DNA from: Strigops habroptila
Lineage: Eukaryota > Chordata > Aves > Psittaciformes > Psittacidae
Direction: 5' to 3'
DNA length: 64,000 bases
Assembly (NCBI RefSeq): GCF_004027225.2
Contig: NC_044282.2
Span: 63,353,725-63,417,724, forward strand
The notes beneath the pieces were generated by a model. That model saw only the letters and a program-made list of their open reading frames with translations. It made no database searches and was not told the DNA's origin. The position numbers were made by a program, and so were the translations under genes. Each line of letters starts with the position of its first letter. Within the stretch, counting starts at the first letter, position 1. Of this stretch, positions 39,501 to 51,500 are shown piece by piece.

Positions 39501-42500
39501 GTTACTGCTGAATTTTAGTGCTTGGGCTAATAGACGCTCTTGATCTATGCTAGCACTATCAAATGTTGAGGAAGGAGATGTAGTGTATGAGGAGCTGAAC
39601 CCAAGAGACATGAAGTAAAATGCTGGTCCACTGCGTCTTTGTTTTACCTCTTTTTCTGTCTTTTCACTCTTAGTGTGAGTCTTAGTTTCTCAAGTAATTT
39701 GAGAAATTAATTTTCATCTGGGGCCAGGTTACTTTTGGAGCTCTGGATTTATATTTCTTCAAGGAGACAGAGTACAGGGTTTTTGAAGAGAAAATGCCAA
39801 TGGACTGGGTGTTTGGATTTTGTGATGCTCGAGTCTAATTTCTTAGCCTCTGTTGTGACTGGAAGGAAACTTGCTGAGATAGTGGAAGGAAACTTGCTGA
39901 GATAGTGGAAGGAAACTTGCTGAGATAGTGGAAGATAAGCACTAGTATTTCTTTTCCTATCTCACATCTGAGTTTCTCTATGTAGGAAAATGAGGCATAA
40001 TTCCTTGGAAAAGGTGGCTTTGAGATGCTCTGAGCTTCGGATTCTGCTGCTGGAGAGAGACTGGGTTGCAGAGATTCTCAAAGCAAACTAGTGCTAGGAG
40101 GGCTGCCAGCTTTTTGGCAGGCTTTGGCAATGTTTCCAGCTGGTGGAGAAAGCTAATGCCATGCTGTAGTTATTTTACTTGACCATTGGAAAGATACTCA
40201 GAGTATGTGCAGCTGTTTAATGTTAAGCTCATCTGCGGGCTTCCTGGAAGGAACCCTTGAGTTGTGCTTGAATGAGGTGAGACGCATTGCAGGATATAGA
40301 GGGAATTGAGCCTTTGTCTTGGGCCTGTTGTCTGCAGACCCATTATGTTCTTGCTTATTGACTGTAACAGGCAGCTGGCAGTTTGCTGAGTGCTGCCCCA
40401 GCCAGCATCACTTCTCAGCCTTTCTACTGCCGCCATGGGGGAGCAGGGGCAGCCAGGCAGCTGCCTGCTGCTTTTCCAGCTTTCCTGGGTGGTTAGAGGT
40501 GCTAGTTACACTTCAGCTGCCTGTGACTGAGGGATAGGGTTTGCTCTGTGTTCTTTACAGAGCTCTTCTAAAAATAGCATGGTCTGCGTAGCTTACCAGC
40601 AGCACCAGAGCCTTCCTCTTGTCAGTGCTCTGTCTCATTAGAGCTGCATTGGGAGGCCCAGGAGAAGTGATCACAGTATTATGGTTGCTGCTGCCTGTTT
40701 GGTGGGGGTCAGATGTTACAGCCTGGGTTACCCTTGGCAAGATACTTAACTGCTGGACCAGTGGAGGAAGAAGCTGCTTGCCATTTCTGACCCCTGGCTA
40801 TGCCTGCAGTGAGGCTACATAGCAAATCCTGATAAATTGAGGTACTGTGAAAGCATGGCCAGAGAGAAATAGGTTTGCACAAATGTGAGCATGGTGCTTT
40901 CCCCAGCATCCCATGGTAACATGGGTGATATGAATAGCTGTATCCTGTTTGTAAGGATTAGTGCTCATGGAAAATCCCATTTCACAGGCGTCTCTAGTAC
41001 CCACCTCCCAGGCCCTCTGTCTCTGCCAAATATGTCCCTGAGACCTCTTGTCCTAACTTCCTGGCTTGTCTGATTTGAAGTTTGCTAGCAGATCACAGAA
41101 TCACGGAATGGTGAGAGTTGGACCTTACAGCTCATCTAGTTCCAACCCCCTGCCACGGGCTAGACCAGGTTGCTCAAAGTCCTGTCCAACTTGGCCTTGA
41201 ACACAGCCAGGGATGGGACAGCCACAGCTTCTCTGGGCAACCTGTGCCAGGGCCTCACCACCCTCACAGGGAAGAACTTCCTAAAGTCTGATCTGAATCA
41301 CACTCTCTGTTTAAAACTATTCCCCCTTGTTCTGTCACTACATGCCCTTGTAAAAGGTCTCTCTCCAAATCCAGGTAGATGACATCAGTTGCTCTTCCCT
41401 TATCCACCAGTGTCATAGCCCCATCATAGAAGGCCACCAAATTTGTCAGGCATGACTTGCCCTTAGTGAAGCCATGTTGGCTGTCACCAATCACCTCCTT
41501 TTTGTCCATGTGCCTTAGCACAGTTTCCGGGAGGATCTGCTCCAGGATCTTGCTGGGTACTGAGGTGAGACTGAGGTCTGTAGTTTCCTGCAGATCTGTG
41601 TGTGTGCATGTGTGCAGAGAGTAAGAAGCACACTAGCACAGAAAACAGTTTTAAACATAATTGAACAGAAACACAGAGGTGATGGTGATCAGGCACAGGA
41701 CTTGCCTAGCGACTCATCTTGGTAATTCTTTTTCCACACTTTTGGCCCTTCCCTCGAACATCCCATGAATATGGTATGTAAATACTCGTTTGATCCCAAA
41801 ATTGCCTGTCTCCTGTATTCCTTTACACAGCATCTCCATTTGCCTTGCATGATACTGCTGAAGGGGCTTCTCCTGCTGAGTTACCTTGGTGGGTTTTCCT
41901 AATGGGGACAATGACTTACTTGGTCATCTTTGTGGCCTTGAGAGTCCTTGGTTCAGTATTTCATCCATCATGGTCAGGCTGTGTGGGCTCCCTACGCTGT
42001 TGTGGTTCCTCTGATCACTGGTGGTGTTCTTGCTTCTATTTTGAATAGCCCTTACCCAGGTATATTTCCACAGCAGTTTGATGGAACATTTTTTGGCCTG
42101 TTAATGCAGTGAGACGTCTGCAACTCTGCCTGGAGTTGAGTGAACAACTGTTAAAATGCAGAAGATGAAAGTATTGCAGCCTAACAGGATGGGCTGGTGT
42201 AGAATGAAATAGCTAACTTGGAGTTCCTCCTGCCTGTTTTTTGGGTTTTTTTCCCCTGGGTTCAGTACTGAGAGCTTCCCAAACCTCCCAGTCAGTTTTA
42301 TTTCTGACTGAACTGTATGTGGTACGTCCTTGGTGTTGTATGTTTGATGAGGATTTTGATAACGGTACAGGCATGATAATAGTACAGTAGATGTAAAGGT
42401 ACCAGTGAGCTACTGTAACATTGACAGACTTCTGTCTGAATGGTTTTTATTTGGGTTTTCTTCCCCACTCCCTTATTTATTTTGCTGTGCTGTTTCTGTT

Positions 42501-45500
42501 TCCCTTTAGGAGTTAGGGATGGGGAATTCTTTGTCTCTTCCTAATTCCATAGCTCAGCTCAGTAAGATTGAACTGATTCCATTGGATTGCTCATTTGGTT
42601 TGAAGCAGCAAATGAAACAAAGCATTTGTCCCTTTGGGCTCTGAGCTGGTTTTGGCAGGGATAGAGTTCATTTTCTTCATAGTAGCTGGTAAGGTGCTGT
42701 GTTTTGGATTTGCGCTGAAAACAGTGGTGATAACACGGAGATGTTTTCATTATTGCTGAGCAGTGCTTGTGCAGTCAAGGGCTAATCTGCTCCTCTCGCC
42801 ACCCACCAGTGAGGAGGCTGAGGATGCACAAGCAGTGGGGGGCACAGCCAGGATAGCTGACCCCAACTGACCAAAGGGGTAGTCCAAACCATATGGAATC
42901 ATGCTCAGCCTATAAAGAGGGGTGAAGAATGAAGAAGGGGATGTTTGAAGTGATGGTGTTTGTCTTCCTAAGTAACTCTCGTGCATGATGGAGCCCTGCT
43001 GTCCTGGAGATGGCTGAACACCTGCCTTCAATGGGAAGTGGTGAATGGATTCCTTGATTTTCTTTGCTTACATGTGCAGCTTTTGCTTTACCTGTTAAAC
43101 TGTCTTTATCTCGTATGTCTTCTCACTTCTAGTCTTCCAGTTCTATCCTCATCCTGTTGGGGGGGAATGAGTGAGTGGCTGCATGGCGTTTAGTTGCCAG
43201 CTGGGGTTAAACCATGACAGGTTCTTAGTAGACAACTTATGTGTTCATTTCTGTCATTCATAAAATGGATGGGAATGATGCATGTCCCCCTTTGGGATAT
43301 CAAGAGCAGTGCTTTTTCTGTTCAAAGCAACGTGACTCTGCTTATACTTGTTCTTCTCTATTGGAGAGTTATCTGACGTGAATTTTTAGTGAAGCCTGTC
43401 CCTCAGTATGTTGTTCAGCCAGAACTGTCACAATGCTTCTGGAGAGGTTGGGTTGGCCACTGAGCTACAGCTTGCATGATGGTGGTGTGATTCAAGACTC
43501 TGCTTTTCTACAGAATGGTTGTGCTTATGGGCAGGATGGAGGTGGGCTGCTTGAACAGAGTCCTGGCTCTGGGCTGCCCTCTGCCCTTTGTAGTCCAGCC
43601 GCACGGGCCAGCTTGGAACAGGAATCGCTGGGACATTGTGTGTGCTTAAAAAGTATGTCTGCTTTTTGACTTGTTTCTCAAGATGGCATCTCCTGAGCTG
43701 TTGCTTGTGAAATTATAAGTGAGGGCAAGCTCCAGCTCAGGGGAACTTTTAACTTTGTATTGGGATGGTAAAGATTTGTGTGTTTGGTGACACAGACAAG
43801 CTTATCGCTAACATATTTTATCTTATTATTTGTTCCAATGCATAGCTGTCTGGAAGAACCAACTGTTGCATTGGTGATGGTCAGATTTTCTTTTCCTTAT
43901 ACTTTTGAGAGTATGCTGTATGAATAGGTTTTTATAGCCATGGGAATAATTGATTTCTTTTCCTTGAGATCATTACATCGCACTAGTTATTTGAATTTTC
44001 TTTTTGAATGAATGCCTTTCAAACATTTTACTACCATGAATGTAATTGCAAAAGCTAGTGCTGTTAGTTTAATTAAAACATGAAGTAGGGTTGCTTCTTT
44101 TTGTTTTTTGTTTGGGGTGGTTTTTTTCCCCCTTTGCCTGCTGTGGGTATTGCATTCTTCTTACAGACCAGATAAGCTTCAGATCTCTGAGTCAGCTGGT
44201 TTTGTTTCATCTTTCTGTTGGTAAATACACTTCTTTTTACTTCATCACAGTTCAAGGAGAAGTGATATTCCTCTGTGGTCCAGCCTCTGCGTTCTGTAGG
44301 TGTATTATCTCTGTTCTCAAGCTTTTGCCAAGCTGGTTGAGTAGGGCTTTGATCTTTTTCTCTGGCCTAAACAAGTGGCCAGGGTAACTTTAACATATTC
44401 ATGCTACTCTTAACCAGATATATGGCTTTTTGTTGGTGTCTGGCCTAATGGGCTGCCATTCCTGCTCTCTTTCCTTCAATGTGCAGGTTCGTTCTGTACT
44501 GACATTCTAATTATTGTGGGTTTTTTCCAATAATTATGCCTCTTTTTCTTTTTTTTTTTCTTTTTTTTTCTTTTTTCCTTGATTGTAAATCATTGCTGTC
44601 ACTTGTGGTTTAGGCTGTAATTTTTTTTTTTTTTAATTGACAGATCATGTGAACTACAGGAGCCTCTCCAAAAGTCTGTATTCTTTCAGTGGTAGATATC
44701 CAGACATTTGAAAGCTATGGAAAAAATGTGCATTGGACAATTGGAATAAACTGCATAAGGGAAATAGATCTTCCAACTTTTTTTTCTCTTATGGGAAACT
44801 TCCCTTAAATTTCCCATAACTTCAAGCTAAGTTATGCCTTGAAGTAACAGTGTTTAAATCTTTTTCCCCACTCCCCTTTAATTACGTAAATTCACTTGAA
44901 ATTCTTCCTGAATTTTCTTAATTGATGTTTATATAGACAAAGAGCTACATTAGTATTTCTGCTCTAAATTTTTTGTGGTTGTGGAACTACTTCCTCTTAT
45001 ACTTCAGAAATTCATGCTAAACTGAGTTCAGTTAACTTCTGTCATAGTTTAAAAGCTGTCTAGTCTACATGGGCTTTCTGGGAAAGAAACAATTCGGAGT
45101 CATACATTCTCTCTAGGAACACAGGATTTTATTTGAGTCTTTTGTCATTTCATCAGCTTGTTGTCTTTGGGCTAGGTCATAGAAGACCACTGAAAATTAA
45201 ACAAGTTAAAACAGTCTTAAATTACTTGACAAAGCTTGCAGGAAGTTAGGGTAAAATGGGGAGAGAACCTGCGTCATCTTCATCCTGTGTTGATGCTCTG
45301 GTTTTGAGAGCTTCTCAGGGTGAGAACAAGATTTCTGTCATCTCTTCGGGGCACCTACGTTAATGGTTGCACTCTTGCCCTTCAGGGTAAGGCATGGCAG
45401 AGGCAGCATTGTGAATGTGTCATTGTGAACTAGATGATCTTAAGGTCCTTTCCAACCCTAACCATTCTATGATTTCATTTTCTCTTGCTTAGTCAGGTTT

Positions 45501-48500
45501 CTGGGGAGGTTGAAGTTTATATTCGTACAGCTACCTCTGATTACAATAGTTTAACTGCAGCATTGTTTCTAAATTGTGAGCTGTTAAGCTCGCAACCATC
45601 CATCAGTTGCCAATAGCTGCTTGGAGGCAACAGCTGGCTGTAACCCTCAGGAACGTACATGGCAATGCTTTCATGAGGGTTTAGGATTCCACTTTGATGA
45701 GCATGGAGAGGGATATGGAACAGTGATTTGGCAACATGAACAAAGGAGGAATTTACTGTCATCCTTTCAGTTGACTGTCTGCATTTTTCCCCTTTTACTC
45801 TTCTGCCCAGGCTGTCGAATCTCCTCTTGAACTGACAATTACTGTCAGTGATGTCAAATGGGTTTGGTGTCTTGAGTCATATCTACTGGTCTGGATTATT
45901 GCCAATGAGTCATGTCAATTATTTGTGTTTAGTAAACTTGCCCAGAAATGGGAGAAGATATGATAAATCCACATCCACTGGCTGTATTGTCGGGCAGATT
46001 TTGAGTAGTTGTCAGTACCTGAGGACTGACGTCATGCAGTTAAGGCTAAAGGTCTTTAGGCAGCAAGTGTGATGAAGGAAGAAAAAACAGAGGGATGCAT
46101 GAGCACCGAGTGTTGGTGGTCCTGGCTGTTATCTTGTCCCTGTTGGCTGGGGGCTTGTTTAAACTTTTCTGAAGTTAAAGCCTTTTGGCATTCAGGTTTG
46201 TTAATTGTACTAGGAGTTCTTGTACTACTGTCAGCCCCAAGATATTTCTTACACTAAAATTTGAAGGAATAAATGTTCTGTCCTTAATTATCTTCATTCT
46301 TTCAGCTTTCTCTAATAATGAAACATACCAGGCCTAGCCTGGTATTTACATGTCGGTATCGGTGTGTGTGTGCATATGTATATATGTGTGTGTGTGTATA
46401 TATGTATACACACACACATATATATATATAAAATCAAGTTCTTGTAAATATGATGAATGTCTCCTTAAATCAAATCTCAGATGTTTCACCCCACAGTTAT
46501 GCAGGAGGTGAGGGATGGAAATGGAACTAAGCTGTTTGTCTCTTGTGACTGTTTTCAAGAGTTATTTTCTGTAGCTCAGCCTATCTTTATTGAGCTATGA
46601 CCTATAATCTTTATTCCCACTTGTGTCACTGCATTGCATCTGGTTTTACCATGATAATTTATTGCTCGGTTTACTGAGCAATCTGAATCACTCTGGTTAT
46701 AATGCTCTTGTAGTCATTTGTCACTCCAGTGTGTCATCTGCAGTATCAGAATATTGAATGTAGTTGGGCCTGTTGGGATTCCCTTGGAAGATTATAAAAA
46801 AGGGTCATACCTGTACTGATTTGCTGTCAGTCTAAAATGTCAAGCTACTGGTGGAGTAGAACAGAATAGTTCAGCTGGAAGGAACCTGCAAGGATCACCT
46901 GGTCCCACTGCCTGACCATTTCAGGGCTGATCTAAATTTAAAGCATTGTGTTAAGGGCATTTTCCAAATACTTCTTCAACACTGACAGACTCGGGGCATC
47001 AACCACCTCTCCAGGAAGCCTGTGCCAGGGTTTGAACACCCTCTCAGTAAAGAAATGCTTCCTAATATTAAGTCTGAGCCCCCTCTGACAGACACAGCTT
47101 TGAACCATTCCCAGGCATCCTGTTGCTGGATCCCAGGGAGAAGAGCTCAGCTCCTCTCTCCCCATGTCCCCTCCTCAGGGAGCTGCACAGAGGGACGAGG
47201 TCACCTCTCAGGCTCCTCTCTGCAAACAAGACCAGCCCTGAGTGCTCAGCCCTCCTCACAGGACAATGCTGCCAGCCCTTCACAGCTTGCTTGTCCTCCT
47301 CTGGGCACATCTGAGGACCTTCATGTCCTTCTCCAACAGTGCTCAGGTGAGGCGCCACCAATGCTGAATGCAGCAGGACAATCCCCTCTCTGCCCGGCTG
47401 GTTCTGCCATGGTTGGTGCACCCCAGAGTGCGGTTTGTCCTCTGGGTGCCAGGGCCCAGTGCTGGTTCCTACTGACCCTGCTGCCACCAGCACCCAGGTC
47501 CCTTCCTGCAGGGCTGCTCCCCAGCCACTCCTCTCCCAGGTTAGACTTGTGCCAGGTATTACTCCATTCCAGGTGCAGAATCCAGCATTTCTTCTTGTTC
47601 CTTTTCATGCTATTGATGATTGCCCAGTGCTCCCATCTATTGACATCCCTCTGCAAGGCCTCTTGGCCCTTGAGAGAGTCAACAGCAACTCCCAGTTTAG
47701 TATCCAATGAACAGATGTTTATAATGCAAACTTTTTAAGCTGATATTGTACAACAGTAAACACATCGTCTCAGTAGACTCCATTTCTCTGCTCATAATTC
47801 TCTTGTGTACATGTCCTGTCGCTGTGTTAGTCCTTGTCTAACATTCTGCATTATATTAAGAGCTCGAGTTTAGTTGATTGTAAGCGTGACCTACAGGCAG
47901 TTCTTGGTACCCACCTTCTTGTAAAGAAACAGCAGAGGTTTTTTTACAAATACAAGTCTTAGGGTTTTTGCATTTCAGTATGGTCAGCTGGATGCTTCAA
48001 GTCTGTACCCAGCCTACCATAGAGTTAAAAGCATTACCTGGAAACTGGTAAACTGGTTTCTTCATTATTTTTATTAGTATTGTGTTATCAGCAGTTATTT
48101 CCAATAGTATAGTGTTTAGTTTAAGTGTTGTACATGGCAGAACATTTACATCAGTTTTCATTAGTTTAACACTGTAAATGAAATAGACTAAATTTGATTG
48201 TGTGAAAGTAGCTGCCAAGGGGACAGGATTTTTGAGGAAGTTCTTTTAAGAAGCTTCCAGTAAATGGTCCCTTGTGAGGGAAGCGCAGGTGAGACAGTAT
48301 GAGTAGGAAAAGCTATGAAATGGCCAGGACTTTGGGGTAGTGGAAGTGGAGTCTGGATTTGCTAGCCAAATCTCTGTGTGAACTGTTACCTCAAGGGGAG
48401 AATTAGATCAGCTGAAAGTGATCTTTGCATCTTTGGATGCTGCTGCATATCTAAGGAAAAACAATGTTATGGTAAACTCTGCTGCTGGCAGTGTTGTTCG

Positions 48501-51500
48501 TCTTGTATTTGTCCTCATGTCTTTCAGTATTAAGTATTTCCACTGCCCTAGCTGTTCTTGTCCTAGGCTTTAAACTCTTGTTTTGTCAGGTCTCCTCCCC
48601 TTACCTTGTTGCTTTCTTAGTGCTCATCTGTGTCTTTGATACTAGGTGTAGATGTACTTGCACTTGTGCTGGATTAACTTTTTTTTTTTTTTTGCACTTA
48701 CTAATGTAAGAAATTATTGTGACAGTTTTGATTGTATAATCAATTTCTAAGTCTTTTCCGAACTTGCAGCAATCCCTTTCTTTCTCTCTGCTTGGATCAG
48801 TTTTCCTCACTTGAGTTTTGTGTCTCATCATGTTTCAGAAAATTCCTCCAGAAAGTGGTGTCTGAGTTCTTGGGATTTTTTTTTTTTTTTTTTTTATCCC
48901 TTTTATATGGTTGGAGGGTTTTCTTTGTGGTTAAATGAACTTTGGGCATCATAAAAGAAAATTCTGAAGTATTGTTGCCAAGAGCAGCTTTTACTACAAA
49001 ACAGCCTTTGTGCAAAAGTTTTTCCTCAAACATGCCCAGGGCTTGCTGCTTACACAGCCTACAATATGCTCGCATTTGGGTATGTCCCATTCCTGAAATG
49101 CATGTGCACAATCCTGTCCTAGAATGCTCATTTAATTAAAAGTTAATGAGCAAAGTTCATAATAATCAAATGAAGGATGCATGGTAATGATCTTGTCTTG
49201 CTGGCTTAGAACTTATACCTGCCTCCATCCTTCCCACACAGGTGAATCAACGCAATGTCCCAGGGATTGATAGTGCCTACCTGGCCATGGATACAGAGGA
49301 GGGTGTGGAAGTTGTTTGGAATGAGGTTCAGTTTTCTGAGAGGAAGAACTTTAAGCTTCAGGAAGTAAGTTGATGCGTTTCCCAACAAGATGTGGAAAGC
49401 ACCTTGCCCCGGGGTGGGATTATAGACATTAATGACATTTCGTATGGATTATTGGCTGGATTCAGAGTGCTGTGCTGCTCAAATGTACCAAATTCCACTC
49501 AAGTCTGGCCTGGGCAGAAAATGCGATGGAGAGTTGTCATGCTATTTCCATGGGCCTCTTGCGTTCGTTTAGTGTTGGTGATCAAACCATACTTAGCTCT
49601 GGTACAGTATAAGGTGAAATCTGTTGTTGTTTGTTCTTAGCATGGGAATTTAAAGCGTACAGTGTTGTTTAAAGGGACCCAAGAAGAAGGTAAGGTAGAG
49701 GCTTATGCAGTCTCTGATACAACATGTCTTTGTCTTTCTGATGTTAAGGAAAAAGTTAAAGCAGTGTTTGACAACTTAATTCAGCTGGAACATCTGAACA
49801 TTGTGAAGTTTCACAAATACTGGGCTGATGTGAAGGAGAATAAAGCCAGGGTAAGTAAAGCAAACAGTTTGAGTTTTCTCACTGTAGATATGTCCTGTAG
49901 GTAATTCAGGAAGCAGAAGGTAATGTCTTGTACTGCCCCTACAGGTGATCTTCATCACTGAATATATGTCTTCAGGGAGCTTGAAACAGTTCCTGAAGAA
50001 GACAAAGAAAAACCACAAAACTATGAATGAAAAGGTAACTCTTTCATGTGTGCCTGTATTCACTTAGTGTCATCAGCCTCTGGAAAGCTCGTTCAGTAGA
50101 GGATCCTGATGAGAAGGCAACCTGGTGATAACACGTGACTATAATTCTGTTTTATTACTGTAAACTAGTTTAGTTGCAGGTTCTCTTGGACAGCTGTTCT
50201 GTGCTGTTTGCTTAGTTTCCAGAACTTCTGCAGCTTCATAGGTATGGTGTGACAGGCATGTCCCTTTCCATGTGTGCATACAGGAGAGAGGGAAGAGGTC
50301 TGTACATGGGAGGAGTTAGGAAGGGAGGTGTGTTTCTTGATCTGTATGAATATGTAGAAAATAAACTGAGCATGAGTACTGATCCTTTAAAGTCTTACTT
50401 CCTACACGCCTGTACTGAGAGAAAGTTAAGATGCCACAGAATGGAGCATATATTCCTTCATATGAATGGTCTATGAATCACAGAACTATGGATTAGTTTC
50501 TCTTCCTTGAATTATTTTTATCCTTTCTGTTCTTGTGTCTGTAGGCCTGGAAGCGATGGTGTACCCAGATCCTCTCTGCTCTCAGGTATGTGAATTACTG
50601 ATCTAGCCATATGTTTAAGGGTAGCCTCTCTTGTGCTAGAATATTAAAAGCTGTAAACATACACGCTGCCAAATATTAGCAAACTTTATGGAATGGAGCC
50701 TGAAGAGCACTTTCAGTCACCCAGCCTGATTCTTATCCCAGCCCCAGTCTGCAGAGTGTCAATTGCACTTCCTGTAACAGTCCCAGAGTCTTAGATGATA
50801 TTGGAGCCTCAAAAACAAAGAGGTGCAATATAGGTTTTAGATCCAACAGTTGCAACTGATCGTGAGTATGGGAGTTGAGCATTAGGGAACTTTCCAGAAT
50901 ATTGAACTTTATAACCTGGATCCAAGAGGATGTTACAGAGAAGTCTCAAATAAATCAAATTCTGTGTGAGAGGAGTGAGGAAAACTTTCTTAGCCTTGGC
51001 AGGCTGCAGTCCTGTAGCGTGCAGTGGATTCATAATTATTGTGGTGTGATATTGTTAGAAGTGTATGTGGATCTGTACATTTCTTGGTGATTCAGGTCTT
51101 TTGCAGTCATCTTGCTGCAACACAGTTGAATACAATGTGGGGTTTTTGTTTTGGACTTAAAGACTCTTCCCTACCTGAGCCAGAGTTGGTGTGCAGCTAG
51201 CAGCAGCCTCGGAAAAACAATAACCCAGATGTATGACCACGACTCCTGCTCCATAGAGAAAATTCTGTTGTCATTTGGCTAAATATAGCTGTTGATGAAT
51301 AGCTGGGATTCTAACAAGCTTTTTTGGGAGTTGACAGTCCTTATTTTTGCTGGCTGCTAACATAAAACCAAGCAGACTGAGGTGCAAAACCAGGTAGCCT
51401 CAAGTGTACCTGGTACCCCAGCACTGACAAGCTTTATTTGTGCCTGCTGGAAAACATGACCAATCATGTTTGTACAGCACCAAGTACCTTTTTGATGCCC

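Larger units (their letters stand above)
33784..49241 (+). other. NRBP1: NRBP1 intron 2 (15.5 kb)
   Basis: It begins GTGAGT and ends CACACAG. It holds the orphan CpG island, CR1 copies at about 37.0, 39.0, 41.1, 45.4 and 46.9 kb, a solo ERVL-like LTR at 42.6 kb, a 23-base minisatellite, and TG/TA tracts. T-rich stretches occur at 44551-44635, 48682-48695 and 48878-48896. No coding exon was recognised between the borders. Confidence 0.8.
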
